This document shows positions 49,048-59,760 of a stretch of DNA of 64,000 nucleotides, one piece after another (within the stretch, counting starts at the first letter, position 1; each line of letters begins with the position of its first letter). The notes under the pieces are model-generated. The model was not told the DNA's origin. It ran no database searches and saw only the letters and a program-made list of their open reading frames with translations. Origin of the DNA: Cavia porcellus (lineage: Eukaryota; Chordata; Mammalia; Rodentia; Caviidae); assembly GCF_034190915.1 (NCBI RefSeq), contig NW_026947507.1:15448501-15512500 (forward strand). Direction: 5' to 3'. The position numbers and the translations under genes are program-made.

Positions 49048-49439
49048 ACTTAGGAAATAAGTCTTTTGGAATATGACTACACAACTTTCTGGGATTTGAC
49101 ATTCTCCTGTATATTTTTAAAATATATATTATTAAAAAATGTGTTATCAATACTTAAAAGTTTGAGCATGAGAAAGAGAAGTCTCACATAGAATTAGCAA
49201 TAAATATATGGATTTTTTTGTCTCAGTACTCAAAAGTTGTGTTTGAAAATATTCCAGTAAAGTGGTAATTACTAAAACAAATATTGTTTCTAACATTTGA
49301 AATGATAACTTTATCTGAAACTAAAGGAACTCATAGTCTGCAATAGATCATATGAAATAAATAGTATTATATTATAAAATGATAGGTATTTTTCTCATTT
49401 TGTTTTTACACGGTACTGAAAGAACATGAGTTGATGTGA

Positions 49440-49590
49440 GTGGTTTCACAGGTGAGTGGCTTTACACAGATTACTTCATCTCTCTGAGTCTCAGTTTCTC
49501 TGTCTTTGACGATTCAGCTTATAATACCTGCATAAAGTGTTAGTGTAAAATACAGACGTAAAAGTCAATGTAAAGTACTCAAAAGAGACT
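49440..49590 (+). repeat. MIR SINE
   Basis: GTGAGTGGCTTTACACAGAT is followed by TACTTCATCTCTCTGAGTCT, CAGTTTCTCTGTCTTTG (49490-49506), ATAATACCTGCATAAAGTG and TCAATGTAAAGTACTCAAAA. This reproduces the MIR core (TTACTTAACCTCTCTGTGCC, TCAGTTTCCTCATCTG, ATAATAGTACCTACC, ACATGTAAAGCGCTTAG). Confidence 0.82.
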
Positions 49591-50232
49591 GGAGCAGTAG
49601 GCACCCACTCATTACAGGCAAAGCCCTCTGATGCTCCTGCATAATGGGAAGGAGCACTGGGATGACTGTATTCATTTGAACTCTCAGAGTCTGCTTTACA
49701 ATTGCTAAAAATTGTTAAAAATTCAGTTTTGAGACTTAATTAAAAATTCAGACTTAAGTTTTGAGACAATCTTTTCAATATTGTTTAAAATTAAGTTTTG
49801 TAAAAAAGAAATATGTTCATATTTTGGAAGAATGTATTCTATAAATATCTATATTGAATAAGCAAATAATTTTATTTTTCAATTAATAAATATTAAAAAC
49901 AGACATTCTTTTCCCTTTTCTGTCTTATATTCTTTCTTCTTACTAATAGATCTTTATTTCTTGGTATTATCAGTTAAAATTTAAATAGTTTTAAATACAG
50001 TACCTACCTTGTTTTTTAGCAGTAGTGAAAAATATCAGAAATTGTTTTTATTTGAGTTTTAACATTGACTATATTAAACTTTTTACTAATGCATAATCAT
50101 TAAAGTACTATGGTACTGGTATTAGGATGGAATGAATGAACAAATGCATAAGATATAGCAGTAGTCCTTAATTAGATCTTATCTTTTAATAAGTCAAACC
50201 AAATGACAAAGAACTGATTATTTAAGAAATAG
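49591..50232. other. AT-rich unique sequence
   Basis: No gene or confident repeat. Confidence 0.45.
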
Positions 50233-50320
50233 TTTGGGGAGGGAGATGTAGTTTAATGCTACAGTATTTTTTTGCAATGTACAGGGTCCTGGGTTTCAGT
50301 TCTCAGCCACAGAAAAAAAA
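50233..50320 (+). mobile_element. ID-type SINE, strongly decayed
   Basis: GTTTGGGGAGGGAGATGTAG (head with decayed A box), TTTGCAATGTACAGGGTCCT and GGGTTTCAGTTCTCAGCCAC (decayed B box) followed by AGAAAAAAAA as tail. Confidence 0.65.
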
Positions 50321-50892
50321 TCTATATAGAAAAATAGTTCTGAAAAGCTGGCTATTTGGAAAGAAAATTAATGCTATATTTTTTTCAAATGAAATAAAAA
50401 GTTAAATACAAATTCAAAGAGAAAACTGGGTTTCAGGAAAGATTACAATTAACATACGTATATTTAATACTTTTTCTTCTTAATGTTCTCTCTATATCAG
50501 TTAAACAAAATTACATACAAAGTATGAGAAAGCAGAGAAAGCAACAAAGAGTTGGATATTAAACACCAAAGAATCGATGTACTAAATTCATTAGCAAACG
50601 GTTTTAGTAGATCCAGGGATGCTAAAACCTAAGGTGACAGTTGAGTGAGCTGTAAAGCAGCTTTATTTTGTACTGCAGTATGGACTGCATCTGGAAAATT
50701 ACTGTCTGAAGAATAAAACACAGCAGGTCCAGAGTGGTGGACACAAGACATGGTAGAGAATGAAGTACCCAATACAAATTAAGGAAATATGTCTACACTG
50801 AATGCTGAGGCCGTCTTTTCTTCTCATCAATTCCCCCACTCCCCAGAAGGGATTACTGTAACCTTTGGCCTTCAGATAGGACAATAATAGAG

Positions 50893-50921
50893 GAGCTGGG
50901 GATGTTGCTCAGTTTTGATCT
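50893..50921 (+). mobile_element. ID SINE head fragment
   Basis: GGAGCTGGGGATGTTGCTCAG matches only the first ~22 bases of an ID element; the rest is absent. Could be chance. Confidence 0.35.
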
Positions 50922-51972
50922 TATAATGAGTTTTCTGGTGAAAAACCACCCAAAATGTCTCACATCAAGTGACATGGCAGTAGTGTTTTCTTAGAATCAA
51001 ATTAAAATCAATACACCCTACATAAACGAGTGGAACTTCCATTTTGTATTTTAGTTTCCAACTTTTCAATAAAACCAATTATCCAAAGTTGACTAAACAC
51101 CTAAATGTAAAAGACAGAGTTAATGCAAATACCAAAACCACATAGCAGGGAGAAGTAAGCTTTCAAATATACTGATTTCCTCAAGATATAAGTGAAGGTT
51201 TTATTCTTGCAACAGAAGCAAAATTCAGAAAATCATGAGCTTTAGGAAATTAAAATAATGATAATGGGAATGAAAACTTTGAGATTATTAGAAAATAAAG
51301 TTGAGCTGATCTGACATGGAAAACATACAATCAAATATTGGACAACTAGTCCAGAAGGCATGATGCATAAAAGAAAGATGAAAAGTACAAGAAATGGTCT
51401 TTTTTTTTTTTTTACTCAGAAATTGGGAAGACCTGGAGATTTTGCCTTACTTGCAATCCCACTATTTATCCTGTCACAAATTTACATACATATGTTTTTA
51501 ACAGGTACAATAGCTAGCATTGGAGAAATAAATTCTCAATTACTCCTAGCAAAATTACTAGCTGTACTAGCATCCTGTTTATTCCCTAGTCCATGTCCTG
51601 CAAGATGACATGAGAAAGCCTAGATTTTACCTGTTCCCAGGGCTACACTCTACTGAAGAGGTATCCCAAGTTTCACAAAGCTCTGGGTTCCTGTAGAGTT
51701 TTTGGCACATCTTTTTTTTTTTTTTTTTTTCCTTCAAGGAGATGTTGTTCCTCATTGTGAAATGTAGGCAAATAGTTCCAGGGAGAAAGTATACTCCCAT
51801 GGGATGTCACCTGGCATGCTACTTTAGTTTTTAGCCCAGTAGATGAAGATAAACCCTCATGAGGGCACATCACTGGGCAGCTTCATTACTTGAGGACAAG
51901 GCAGAAATTCAACAAGCTTACACAAATCTGACTTGTCACCTGCAATGCTGGAAACTAACAATTAAATAATAT
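50922..51972. other. Unique sequence with T-runs
   Basis: T-runs at 51400-51414 and 51713-51731. The latter may be the tail of a minus-strand retrocopy, but no parent sequence is recognisable to its right. The 82-codon frame 51360-51608 is unrecognised. Confidence 0.4.
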
Positions 51973-52304
51973 TGTGATGTTTAAGCTTAACTGACAGCTC
52001 AACTGGCTTGAGAGACTCAGTGGGAGTAGTAAAGTGCACTTACTGGTGTGTTTGAGTGGGTTTTGTGAGTGTTTATCTGGTTTTGTTTCTTCTCCATCTC
52101 CTACACTATTTCTCTATTGTGCTTCTTGACAGCCATGAGTTGAGTAGCTTTGCTGCTCCACACTTCTGCGATGATATTTCTGTTTTGCAGTGAGCCAGCC
52201 ATGGACTGAATCCTCTGAAACTATGACACAAATAAACCTTTTCCTCTTTTAAATAGTGAGTGTTGTATATTTGGTTCCAAGTAAGGAAAAGCTAACCAAT
52301 ATCA
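51973..52304 (+). mobile_element. MaLR-type solo LTR, rodent
   Basis: The element starts TGTGATGTTTAAGCTTAACT and its 3' half has the ordered blocks of a rodent MaLR-like LTR: GACAGCCATGAGTTGAGTAG (52129), TTTGCTGCTCCACACTTCTG (52149), GAGCCAGCCATGGACTGAAT (52192), CCTCTGAAACTATGACACAA (52212) with the AAATAAACCTTTTCCTC polyadenylation region (52231-52247), and a terminal GGAAAAGCTAACCAATATCA. No internal genes flank it, so it is a solo LTR. No clear target-site duplication was found. Confidence 0.8.
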
Positions 52305-52528
52305 ATGCTGAAGGGAAAGTATTTCCAATGTAGAGGTCTATAACTCCCTAAATGATCAGTCTACTTAAGGAAAGTAAAGTTTTTTTTTTTTTCAGGCATC
52401 CAGTATAAATTAAAAAATCTTATCTCCTATGTTTCTTTTTTTTAAACTTCTAGAAAATGGACGCTATGAAAAGGAGAAAGGACAATCCATAAATGAAGAA
52501 ATAGGTTGCAAAAACAAAACAAAACTAA
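52305..52528. other. Unique sequence
   Basis: A T13 run at 52380. From about 52453 the plus strand is purine-rich and open in a frame (ENGRYEKEKG, continuing to SINEEIGCKN) that stops at 52551. It precedes the next open frame by a frame change. Confidence 0.4.
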
Positions 52529-52726
52529 GAGCAAAACCAACATAGAAGAAAGGCACGAGCATTTTTAAGGGAGACATTCAAGATTCTAAAAAAGAGTTTT
52601 GCACTAGGCATGGACATTTCAAAGAAGACAATGGAGGTTCTAAAAAAGAGCTCTGCACTAGAAAAAGTGGATAATCATCTAGAATTCAAAAACTTAAGAT
52701 ATTTAAGGGACATTCTTGAGGAATGA
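52529..52726 (+). pseudogene. Open frame with in-frame 54-bp (18-codon) tandem repeat, unknown origin
   Basis: Sixty-five codons without a stop, lacking an initiating ATG at the start, end in TGA at 52724-52726. The segment contains two copies of a repeat, 52582-52607 and 52636-52661, offset by exactly 54 bp. The translation therefore repeats with an 18-residue period: ILKKSFALG then VLKKSSALE. Codon-level similarity with synonymous-looking changes is suggestive of former coding sequence. I do not recognise the family. Alternatives are a chance open stretch in purine-rich DNA or a fragment of an unrecognised retrotransposon ORF. Confidence 0.3.
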
Positions 52727-53284
52727 CTTAGTTAACATCATTGTATGATTATTTGAGGGCAGAATGCTTGTCTGAGCATGATCTACATTTATACTTTATT
52801 TATCTTGACCATTTGCTGATGACAATTTTGCTGTCCCCTTCCATATCCTTGACTCCGGGTTAGTCATATACACACATGATTTCAAAGAATTCTGCTCTGA
52901 TCAGCTCCTGGTGAGGAGGTGGACCATAATGAGTTTAAAAGCAAAAATATCACTCTCCTGATAATATTCCTACTGGCCATATAACATGACCATTTAGTTC
53001 CATTAGACATTCTACACATGGTTGATACTGGATAACACAAAAGTAATAAAAGAGTATAGAAAGGAAACAGAAGATTGTATATGTTTTATTATTACAATTT
53101 CATCTTAAAAATATACTGCTTAAAATAATGTGTACTACAATATGTGACTGTGTGGCTATATTATGAATAGTTTTACTCTTTATTATTTTTGTACTGTATT
53201 TCCATATGCACTATTACAAATCATTAATTTTAAAATCAGAAAAATATGTTAAATTCACCTACTCAATAAATTACTCTGATCCTA
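52727..53284. other. AT-rich unique sequence
   Basis: No feature recognised. Confidence 0.45.
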
Positions 53285-54510
53285 GTGATTCTAATTTCTA
53301 TAGCTTCTCTCTTCTCTCCCTTCACAGTTACATCTTCTTGAATGTATGGTCTACACATTCAGGACCCTCTAATTTCAACCTTGCCATTGACTCCTAACTT
53401 CCAGTGTCATCTAGCTCTTACTGGTATGCTCCACAGAATATACTCTGGCAATGTTATGGATATTCTCAAGTCTGTATTTTGTTTCACCTAGGAGTTTCAT
53501 TCATCTCGTGCTTACCATGTACCACACAGTGACTTAGGTATTGGACAACACTGGCCACTTCTTTCTTCTGAAAACACTCACTGCCTTTGGATTTCATTCT
53601 ACCTGATCTCCTAGCCTTTGCATTCATTCTTTGTGTCCTCCCTGAGCCTTTTCACACTTGTAACCCCCTAAAAGATGTTCATGGTCTTTTATTCTATCTC
53701 ATTTTACAAACTCTTGAATACATTGCTCAAATTCATATGCTTCCAGATTCTAGACCAAATACTGAGCAGGCTTAGGGACAAGTTCACAGGCACTGTTGAC
53801 TCAACACATCCCACACTGAATTATGAAATAAAAACAGTCTACTTTTTCCATGTGATATAATTGCTAAATTAGTGACAACCATTCAATTTACCCAGGAGTC
53901 CAAGCTAAAAGGATAAATTCTATCTTGCACATATGACTTTTACATCACTATTGCCCACAAAGAACCAGTAAGTCTAATGATTTTTACCTGTATCTTTGCA
54001 ATTATTCCTTTCCCCCCCATCTTCACCTAGGTTTGCTCCCATTTTCATTGACTCCATTCTCCTTCTAATCATGATCCTCCTATCCTTTTCTCTACCATTT
54101 CACTAGACAACAAACACAGTGATATTTCTTGAGTGGGATTTTGTCTATACTTAGGTACCTATTCAATGAATGAAGACATTTCTGAACTTCAAGATTAAGT
54201 CTAAACTTCATGGGAAGAGAATCAAAATACTTCACCTTAGCCCCACTGTTTTCCTTCCACATTATCTCCTGATAATGCCATGCTCCACCTCTATAGAACC
54301 CCCTTTAGATACTTTCTTGCCTTTCTCCCTTTGTTCATAATGATCCACCTTTCTAGAATGACTTTCCTCTCTCAACCTTCAGTATTAATCTAAATGCTAT
54401 TCATCATTCATGAATTTAAGAATTCCTTCATCAGAAGCTTCCCTAAACTGCCCCTTGCCTCAGCTAGGACTAGGCATCTCTTCTTTGTTCTTCCACCAGG
54501 CCAGTTGTAA
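53285..54510 (+). mobile_element. L2 LINE, about 1.2 kb of ORF2 3' part and 3' UTR
   Basis: Ordered blocks follow L2 over an unusually long distance: CTCTCTTCTCTCCCTTCACAG with TTCTTGAATGTATGGTCTAC (53308-53353), ACACTGGCCACTTCTTTCTT (53549), CACTCACTGCCTTTGGATTT (53575), TACCTGATCTCCTAGCC, GACTCCATTCTCCTTCTAATC (54050), then GATTAAGTCTAAACTTCATG (54193), CCATGCTCCACCTCTATAGA (54278), CTTTCTAGAATGACTTTCC (54349) and GAAGCTTCCCTAAACTGCCC (54437). All plus-strand. The reading frame is destroyed by indels. The frames 53587-53775 and 53675-53860 are fragments or shadows. L2 mobilised MIR and died out before placental diversification. Confidence 0.75.
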
Positions 54511-55802
54511 CTTCCCTCTGTAACTGCCTTCCCAGACTCACTTCAAGATAACCCCGCTGGAAACTTTGTTCCAATGATCTGTTGCTAACTTGAACTCTGG
54601 AGAGAATTCCTTTAGAATTAGCTTATGAGTCACACAAGAAAAATTGTCCTTACATTCCAATTTCATTTTTGTTCAAAAATAGTATTGACCAGTGAGATCA
54701 ATGAAATTATTTAACAGATTTGACATTGAATAACTTTTGCCTATTTTAAAAAATTTAAATGTGCTTTTAAAAAACACAGACATCCTCCCACTGAGACTAT
54801 TGAAAGTACTGTTGTCACATATAAGAAGTCTTGAATGTTTGTTTAAAAATCAGGTAAAGTACTTTATAGTTTTAAATGTACATATTCTGCCCAATATATT
54901 TTTAATAAAAGGTCCCCTATAAATAAAAACACAATTTTTAAAATAAAAATTCAAGATAATTTGTAATTTCAGAAAGCTGATACTGTGTAAGAATTCCTTC
55001 TATCACTTCAATCAGTGGCTGAGGGAAATTGGAATAAAAATTAAAAGGCAAACTCACAAATGATTAAAATGTAGTATCAATACATGAAAATAATACCATG
55101 AAGGACTATGTGAAATACAATTATGTTAAATTATATTAAAGAATATTTTGGATTAATGATAAAACATATGCTTAGAATATTGTTGGAAAATATGACAGTG
55201 CTGACCTGGAGGTTTAGCTCACTGTTCTTACATTTGCTTTTATTTTAGTATCAAAATTATTATGGTAGTATAGTATACTATAGTATTATATAGCATAGTG
55301 TAGTATAGAAGCTATTATTTGTTATTAGTGGTTTTCCTCAAGAAATGGCATTCTGTTTGAAAAGGCAAGAAATAATGGGACACTGATTTAGAAGTATTTG
55401 TTGATCAACATTTAAATATTTTGCTCTAAATTTATCCAATAAAAATGAAAATACATATATTACTCATACTACTATTTTCATAAAATAACTAATCTTAGAA
55501 AATGTTTACCCAGCATATGAAAGCATGAAGGTCTTTTGATAGTGTCACTCCGTACAGGAATTGCATGAATATAAAACGAATGATACATGTATTCAGTAGA
55601 CACTTAGCACGTATCACGCCAAGAGAGTGGCTATGAATCAGCATAGGTACCCAAAGGCATTTATAGGATCATTACTTCCATGATTTTAGTTTTCATTTTA
55701 ATGAGTGACCAGGTGACATTTAAATTTTGTGTAAGTTAAATTATTATATATATTACTGCATAAAATGGTAGGTTATCTTCCTTCTCATTAGTTTCTTAAA
55801 AT
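54511..55802. other. AT-rich unique sequence
   Basis: Contains a TATAG-word tract at 55259-55312 that includes the 14-bp palindrome TATAGTATACTATA. No gene. Confidence 0.45.
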
Positions 55803-55893
55803 CTTCTTTTATTTTTGTAGTGCTGAGAAGGGAACCCAGTTTCTCAGGGAATGCTAAGCAAGTACTCTGATACTGAGTTATATCCCCAGCCCT
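55803..55893 (-). mobile_element. ID-type SINE
   Basis: Complement of an ID element: TTTTATTTTTGTAGTGCTGA, GGGAACCCAGTTTCTCAGGG, AATGCTAAGCAAGTACTCTG and TACTGAGTTATATCCCCAGC up to the head at 55893. Confidence 0.88.
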
Positions 55894-56554
55894 GGAAGAT
55901 TGTCTTCTAACAAATGAAAATATTTAGAGTTGCCTATTCTGTAAAAGTGTTCATGCCCCTCTCCCCTGCAGGAATGCAAGCTGACTAAAACTAACCTCCA
56001 AGGCTATGGTGCTAGGAGTTGGGGTCTTTGGAAAATTATTAGGTCACCATGCATGAGGTTGGTGTTCTTTTAAAACAAGCCAAAGAAAACTTTCATGCTC
56101 TTCCCACCAAATGAAGACAGCGAAAGCTCACATAGTCTGTCAGGAAAAAAGACCTTTCCAAATACTAGATCTGCTGGAGTACAGATTTTGGGACTCTACC
56201 ACTTATACAACTGTGAGAAGAAAAAAAAAAAAAAACTTTTGTTGTTAATAAACTACCTAGTTTATGATAGCCTTGTCATAAAAGTCTCAATAGTCTAGCA
56301 TAATGTCAAAGCCTTTTCAGTAAAGGTTTGAGTACTTCACTTGTTTTTTATTTAAACATGTGTTTTTTCTAAGGAAAATATAGATGACTAAGTTAGATAT
56401 AGATACAGATATAGACAAAAGTGTAGATATATAGATACATAAATATTTCACATGTATGAGACAAAGAGGAAAATATAGCCATATATAAGAAGTATGTATT
56501 TTGCTGAATCTTTAATGAATGCTTCAGTGTTTTTTAGGCCACCAGTTCCTTACT
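55894..56554. other. Unique sequence with A-run and ATAGATA tract
   Basis: A17 run at 56220-56236. An ATAGAT-word tract at 56390-56440. No gene. Confidence 0.45.
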
Positions 56555-56660
56555 GCTGAAATACAATGCAAGAGTTAGTCCTTGCCTTCAGGAATGTGCA
56601 GTATAAAAACTAGACACATTTTATTAGCATTTAATGTAGAAAGATAAGAGTAAACAATCT
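56555..56660 (-). repeat. L2 3' region fragment
   Basis: AGTCCTTGCCTTCAGGAATG then TGCAGTATAAAAACTAGACA matches the complement of an L2 block (GTCCCTGCCCTCAAGGAGCT, then CACAGTCTAGTGGGGGAGAC). Confidence 0.45.
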
Positions 56661-56789
56661 GGCATCATAAATGAAAGGCTAGCCCATTTCAATCTGCAGC
56701 ATCTAGAATAACTTGACAGTCATCATATATTACGCGTCTAAAAAAGCAAGTTCCATTAAATGGATCCTTGATAAGCTTTGGACTCATTC

Positions 56790-56857
56790 TAAACTCAAAT
56801 CCTGGATTTATCTCTCAATAAATGTGTGACCATCACCATAGTAGGTGCTTAACAAAT
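56790..56857 (+). repeat. MIR SINE, internally deleted
   Basis: The 5' half (CTCAAATCCTGGATTTATCT, AATGTGTGACC at 56821-56831) joins directly to the 3' end (ATCACCATAGTAGGTGCTTA, ACAAAT), with the MIR core removed. Confidence 0.55.
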
Positions 56858-58565
56858 CAGTCTGCAACACATTATAGGAAGTAAAATCATGAGCTATGGA
56901 CAGGTGGGAAGACTCAGTCGGTGAGATGGAACTCAATCTGAGATTGATCTGTACGACACGTAAGACTCAGGCAAATTAATTTTATGATAAGAGGACATTT
57001 TGTATACGAAGAATAAAATTTCAGAGAAATTTCAGAAAAGACATACACAGTGTGTGAACTAAAGGCAATCAGCTATAGAAGCTTCATATTAGAAGAAAAA
57101 GATACCAAATTCCAAGATTTCAGAGCATATTTGAGAATTATTTCATACAAGATTGACATGGTGACTTTCCAAGGTTCTATTTTTCTTTTTTAAAAATAGT
57201 CCTCACTAATTTCTTTCAAACATACACTTGGAAATGTTTAATTGAGTACAGTATTTTTCCAGGAGTATGGTGATTACTCCCTATTAGTTCTTTTATTAAA
57301 AAACAACACAATTTTATGTACGATACTCAGCTTAGCCCCAATTTTCTCACCTCAAGTTATCTGATGAATCCTACAATAGACAGGCTTTCATAGAAGTCAT
57401 TCTTCTGGTATAACAAGAGAACAGCACTTAGATTTTTAATCACATACTGTTTCACTATTCACATCTTATCCAGTGAAGGTATAGAAAGCTTTAATTCATC
57501 TTATTCAAATATATTATCTCTACTCCCCTCCTTCATAGTGTTTTTTCACATACAATTGAATTGGCTTTTATGCCCCAGAGTTCAGTCAGTAGGAATAGAT
57601 ACACACAGCCACATTCTAGACAGAGATATACCAGATGCAAACAATACTTCTCTGAAAAGTTCACAAGAGATTTATCACAATAAAAGGGGCCAGAAGAATC
57701 TGGACATTTCTGGGTTACTGTGTTATTCCCCACCGCTATTCTCTAACCATCTCAGACAAGCTGACAGAAACTATTGTTATAACTTCTGCTGGTATTGTAT
57801 TTATATACCATATTGGTTATCCTGCAAAAGCTCAGGGAAGGCAAGCACTGTAATGTGCTCTTTCAATTTGCACACAGAAACTTTAAGAGTCTATTATCTG
57901 GTTTACTTACAGTGCCCATCACCATTGCGAGACAGTAGAAAATGGCACCATCAGGTTGGAAATAAAAGAATGTCTGTTGTGTACAGAATAAAAGGAAATT
58001 TTAAAAAAAAATCTCTGCTGGGACATTTCACAACCCATGACTATCTCCTGCAATTTTCTCCGTGACATGAAAAAGTTTGTCATAGACAAAGAAATAAGGA
58101 CAAATCTCCTATTACATGAGGGAAACTGCCAATAATTGCATATCCACATTCAACTGCTAGATTGCTCACATACTTCTAATGTGTGATTCAACAAGCAGAC
58201 CAGCAATGAAATAATTATGGGAAAGATCTTGCTTGCATTAATAGCTTCCTATTTATTTAGAGACCTGAAACTTCTAATTCATACCCATACATTTTGTAAA
58301 TAGAATATGCAATACAGGATCAAAATCAAATCAAAGCTCTAACAGTGATCAGAGGTCACTAAAAGAAAAGTACATTCTAGGCTTCTGTTTATCCTCCAAA
58401 GTTGCAAGAATATGTACTAATAATCCCAAACTGAAAGAAATATGAGCAATAGTGTTTGTGCGAAGTGTGTATGTGTGAGGGTGATGAAATAGAGAAAGAA
58501 AATTTATACATTATAATATTGTTTTTATTTTTACCATATATATGTGTATATATGTAATACATATG
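56858..58565. other. Unique sequence including the longest open frame
   Basis: The plus-strand frame 57538-58065 (175 codons, beginning with a non-ATG codon) is the longest in the window. It has no recognisable domain, signal peptide or family. Its N-terminal half is antisense-overlapped by another open frame (57533-57733). Probably chance, possibly repeat-poor constrained DNA. Confidence 0.4.
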
Positions 58566-58600
58566 TGTTACTAAGAATTGAACTCAAAGCTCTCACAGTG
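58566..58600 (-). mobile_element. ID SINE 3' fragment
   Basis: GTTACTAAGAATTGAACTCA and AAGCTCTCACA resembles only the B-box side of an ID element in complement; the A-box side is absent. Confidence 0.4.
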
Positions 58601-58667
58601 TGTTTCTCAAATCATTTTTACTTTTTATAAATTAAAATTATGTAAGATTAGCCTTCATTTATGTCAG

Positions 58668-58767
58668 TTCTACATATATATATAAACATATATATATACA
58701 TATATATAAACATATATAAATATAAATATATATATATAAACATATATATATAAACATATATATAAAC

Positions 58768-58811
<44 letters not shown>
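58668..58811. repeat. (TA)n-rich array with ATAAACAT higher-order units
   Basis: About 140 bp of ATATATAAACAT units of varying length ending in about 20 pure AT units at 58773-58811. Confidence 0.96.
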
Positions 58812-58812
<1 letters not shown>

Positions 58813-58856
58813 TCAATTTCCACACAGTTCTTTGACATATGCTGTATTTTTCTAAT

Positions 58857-58985
58857 TTTTTATTTTACAGGTGATGAAAAAAGATACATATTGCTTAAGC
58901 AAAATAGTAAGTGGGATACGGGGTTACACAGTAAGTGGGAGACAGGATTCAAACCCAGGAAGTCCGTAGATAGCTAGTCTTATAT
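58857..58985 (-). repeat. MIR SINE
   Basis: Complement of MIR: TTTTATTTTACAGGTGATG (58858), TTACACAGTAAGTGGGAGAC (58924-58943) and AGGATTCAAACCCAGGAAGT (58944-58963). Confidence 0.82.
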
Positions 58986-58995
58986 TGACCAATTC

Positions 58996-59375
58996 TGTGG
59001 CCACAGCTACAAAAGACTGCTGTAGGAGACCCGACAGTGAGAATCAAGGCTGCACTGACCTTCTCCATGAAAGGAGAAAGCAGCAAGCTGTGTGCCTTCA
59101 GCAATGTGCAGGCTTGCTGGCACACTGCAGGTTCTAAGGAAGAGTTCACAGTTTAGATCCCGCTGTTTACCTGGCCATATACCACTGATAACAGGAGGTA
59201 GATAAATCTTCATCTCCCTAATTTCTTGTTCCCATATCTGAGTAAATAAAAGTCAGTTGAGTCAAAGGCTCAGGGTTCTCTGTCTAAGGGCCACTGCAGC
59301 CCCTCGCCCTGGCATTTCAACCCAATTCTGTATCTCTTTGTTTTTCATCCTCATTTGTCCCTCAGTGAGGGAACA
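58996..59375 (+). mobile_element. Solo endogenous-retrovirus LTR, about 380 bp, fairly well preserved
   Basis: The block opens TGTGGCCACAG, has the polyadenylation signal AATAAA at 59246-59251, a downstream R/U5-like part (CTCAGGGTTCTCTGTCTAAG, then CCCAATTCTGTATCTCTTTG and TTTTTCATCCTCATTTGTCC) and closes ...GAGGGAACA. The candidate flanks AATTC (58991-58995) and AACTC (59376-59380) would be a 5-bp target-site duplication with one change. The layout resembles a class II (ERVK/IAP-like) LTR. No gag, pro, pol or env is present, so it is a solo LTR. The minus-strand frames 58949-59149 and 59007-59213 lie inside it. Exact family unknown. Confidence 0.65.
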
Positions 59376-59667
59376 AACTCAAAGGCTGGTACCTACAGGA
59401 TTAAACGTGGTTAAAAATGAATTTTGGAATTAAGAAGTGCTTCAAGTATAAAATATAAAGAATGTGATGAATATAATTAATAACTTTTATACATGTTTAA
59501 ATAATATTTTAATATATTGGGTTATTATATAGTATACGATAATTGTATAATACACTGATGCATTCTGAATATAATGAAAATGTTATCCTATTAAAATTGA
59601 TTCCTATTAGTGTTTTTGATATCTGACTAGAAAATTTAAAATTATCTATGTGGCTAAGATTGCATTT
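59376..59667. other. AT-rich flank
   Basis: No feature recognised. Confidence 0.45.
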
Positions 59668-59760
59668 GTTTTTTTCCTCTGTTTTGCTGGTGGTGGGTAT
59701 TAACTACAGAGCTGGGTAAATCTAAGCATGTAGTCTTACACTTAGCTATCTCCCGAGCCT
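59668..59760 (-). mobile_element. ID-type SINE, decayed
   Basis: Complement of an ID element: GTTTTGCTGGTGGTGGGTAT (59681), TAACTACAGAGCTGGG, AAGCATGTAGTCTTACACTT (59724) and AGCTATCTCCCGAGCC (59744-59759). Confidence 0.75.

Noticed and set aside
51400..51610. T-run followed by an 82-codon frame, considered as a retrocopy or nuclear mitochondrial insert
   Set aside because: No mitochondrial gene order or known protein could be recognised, and there is no matching target-site duplication.
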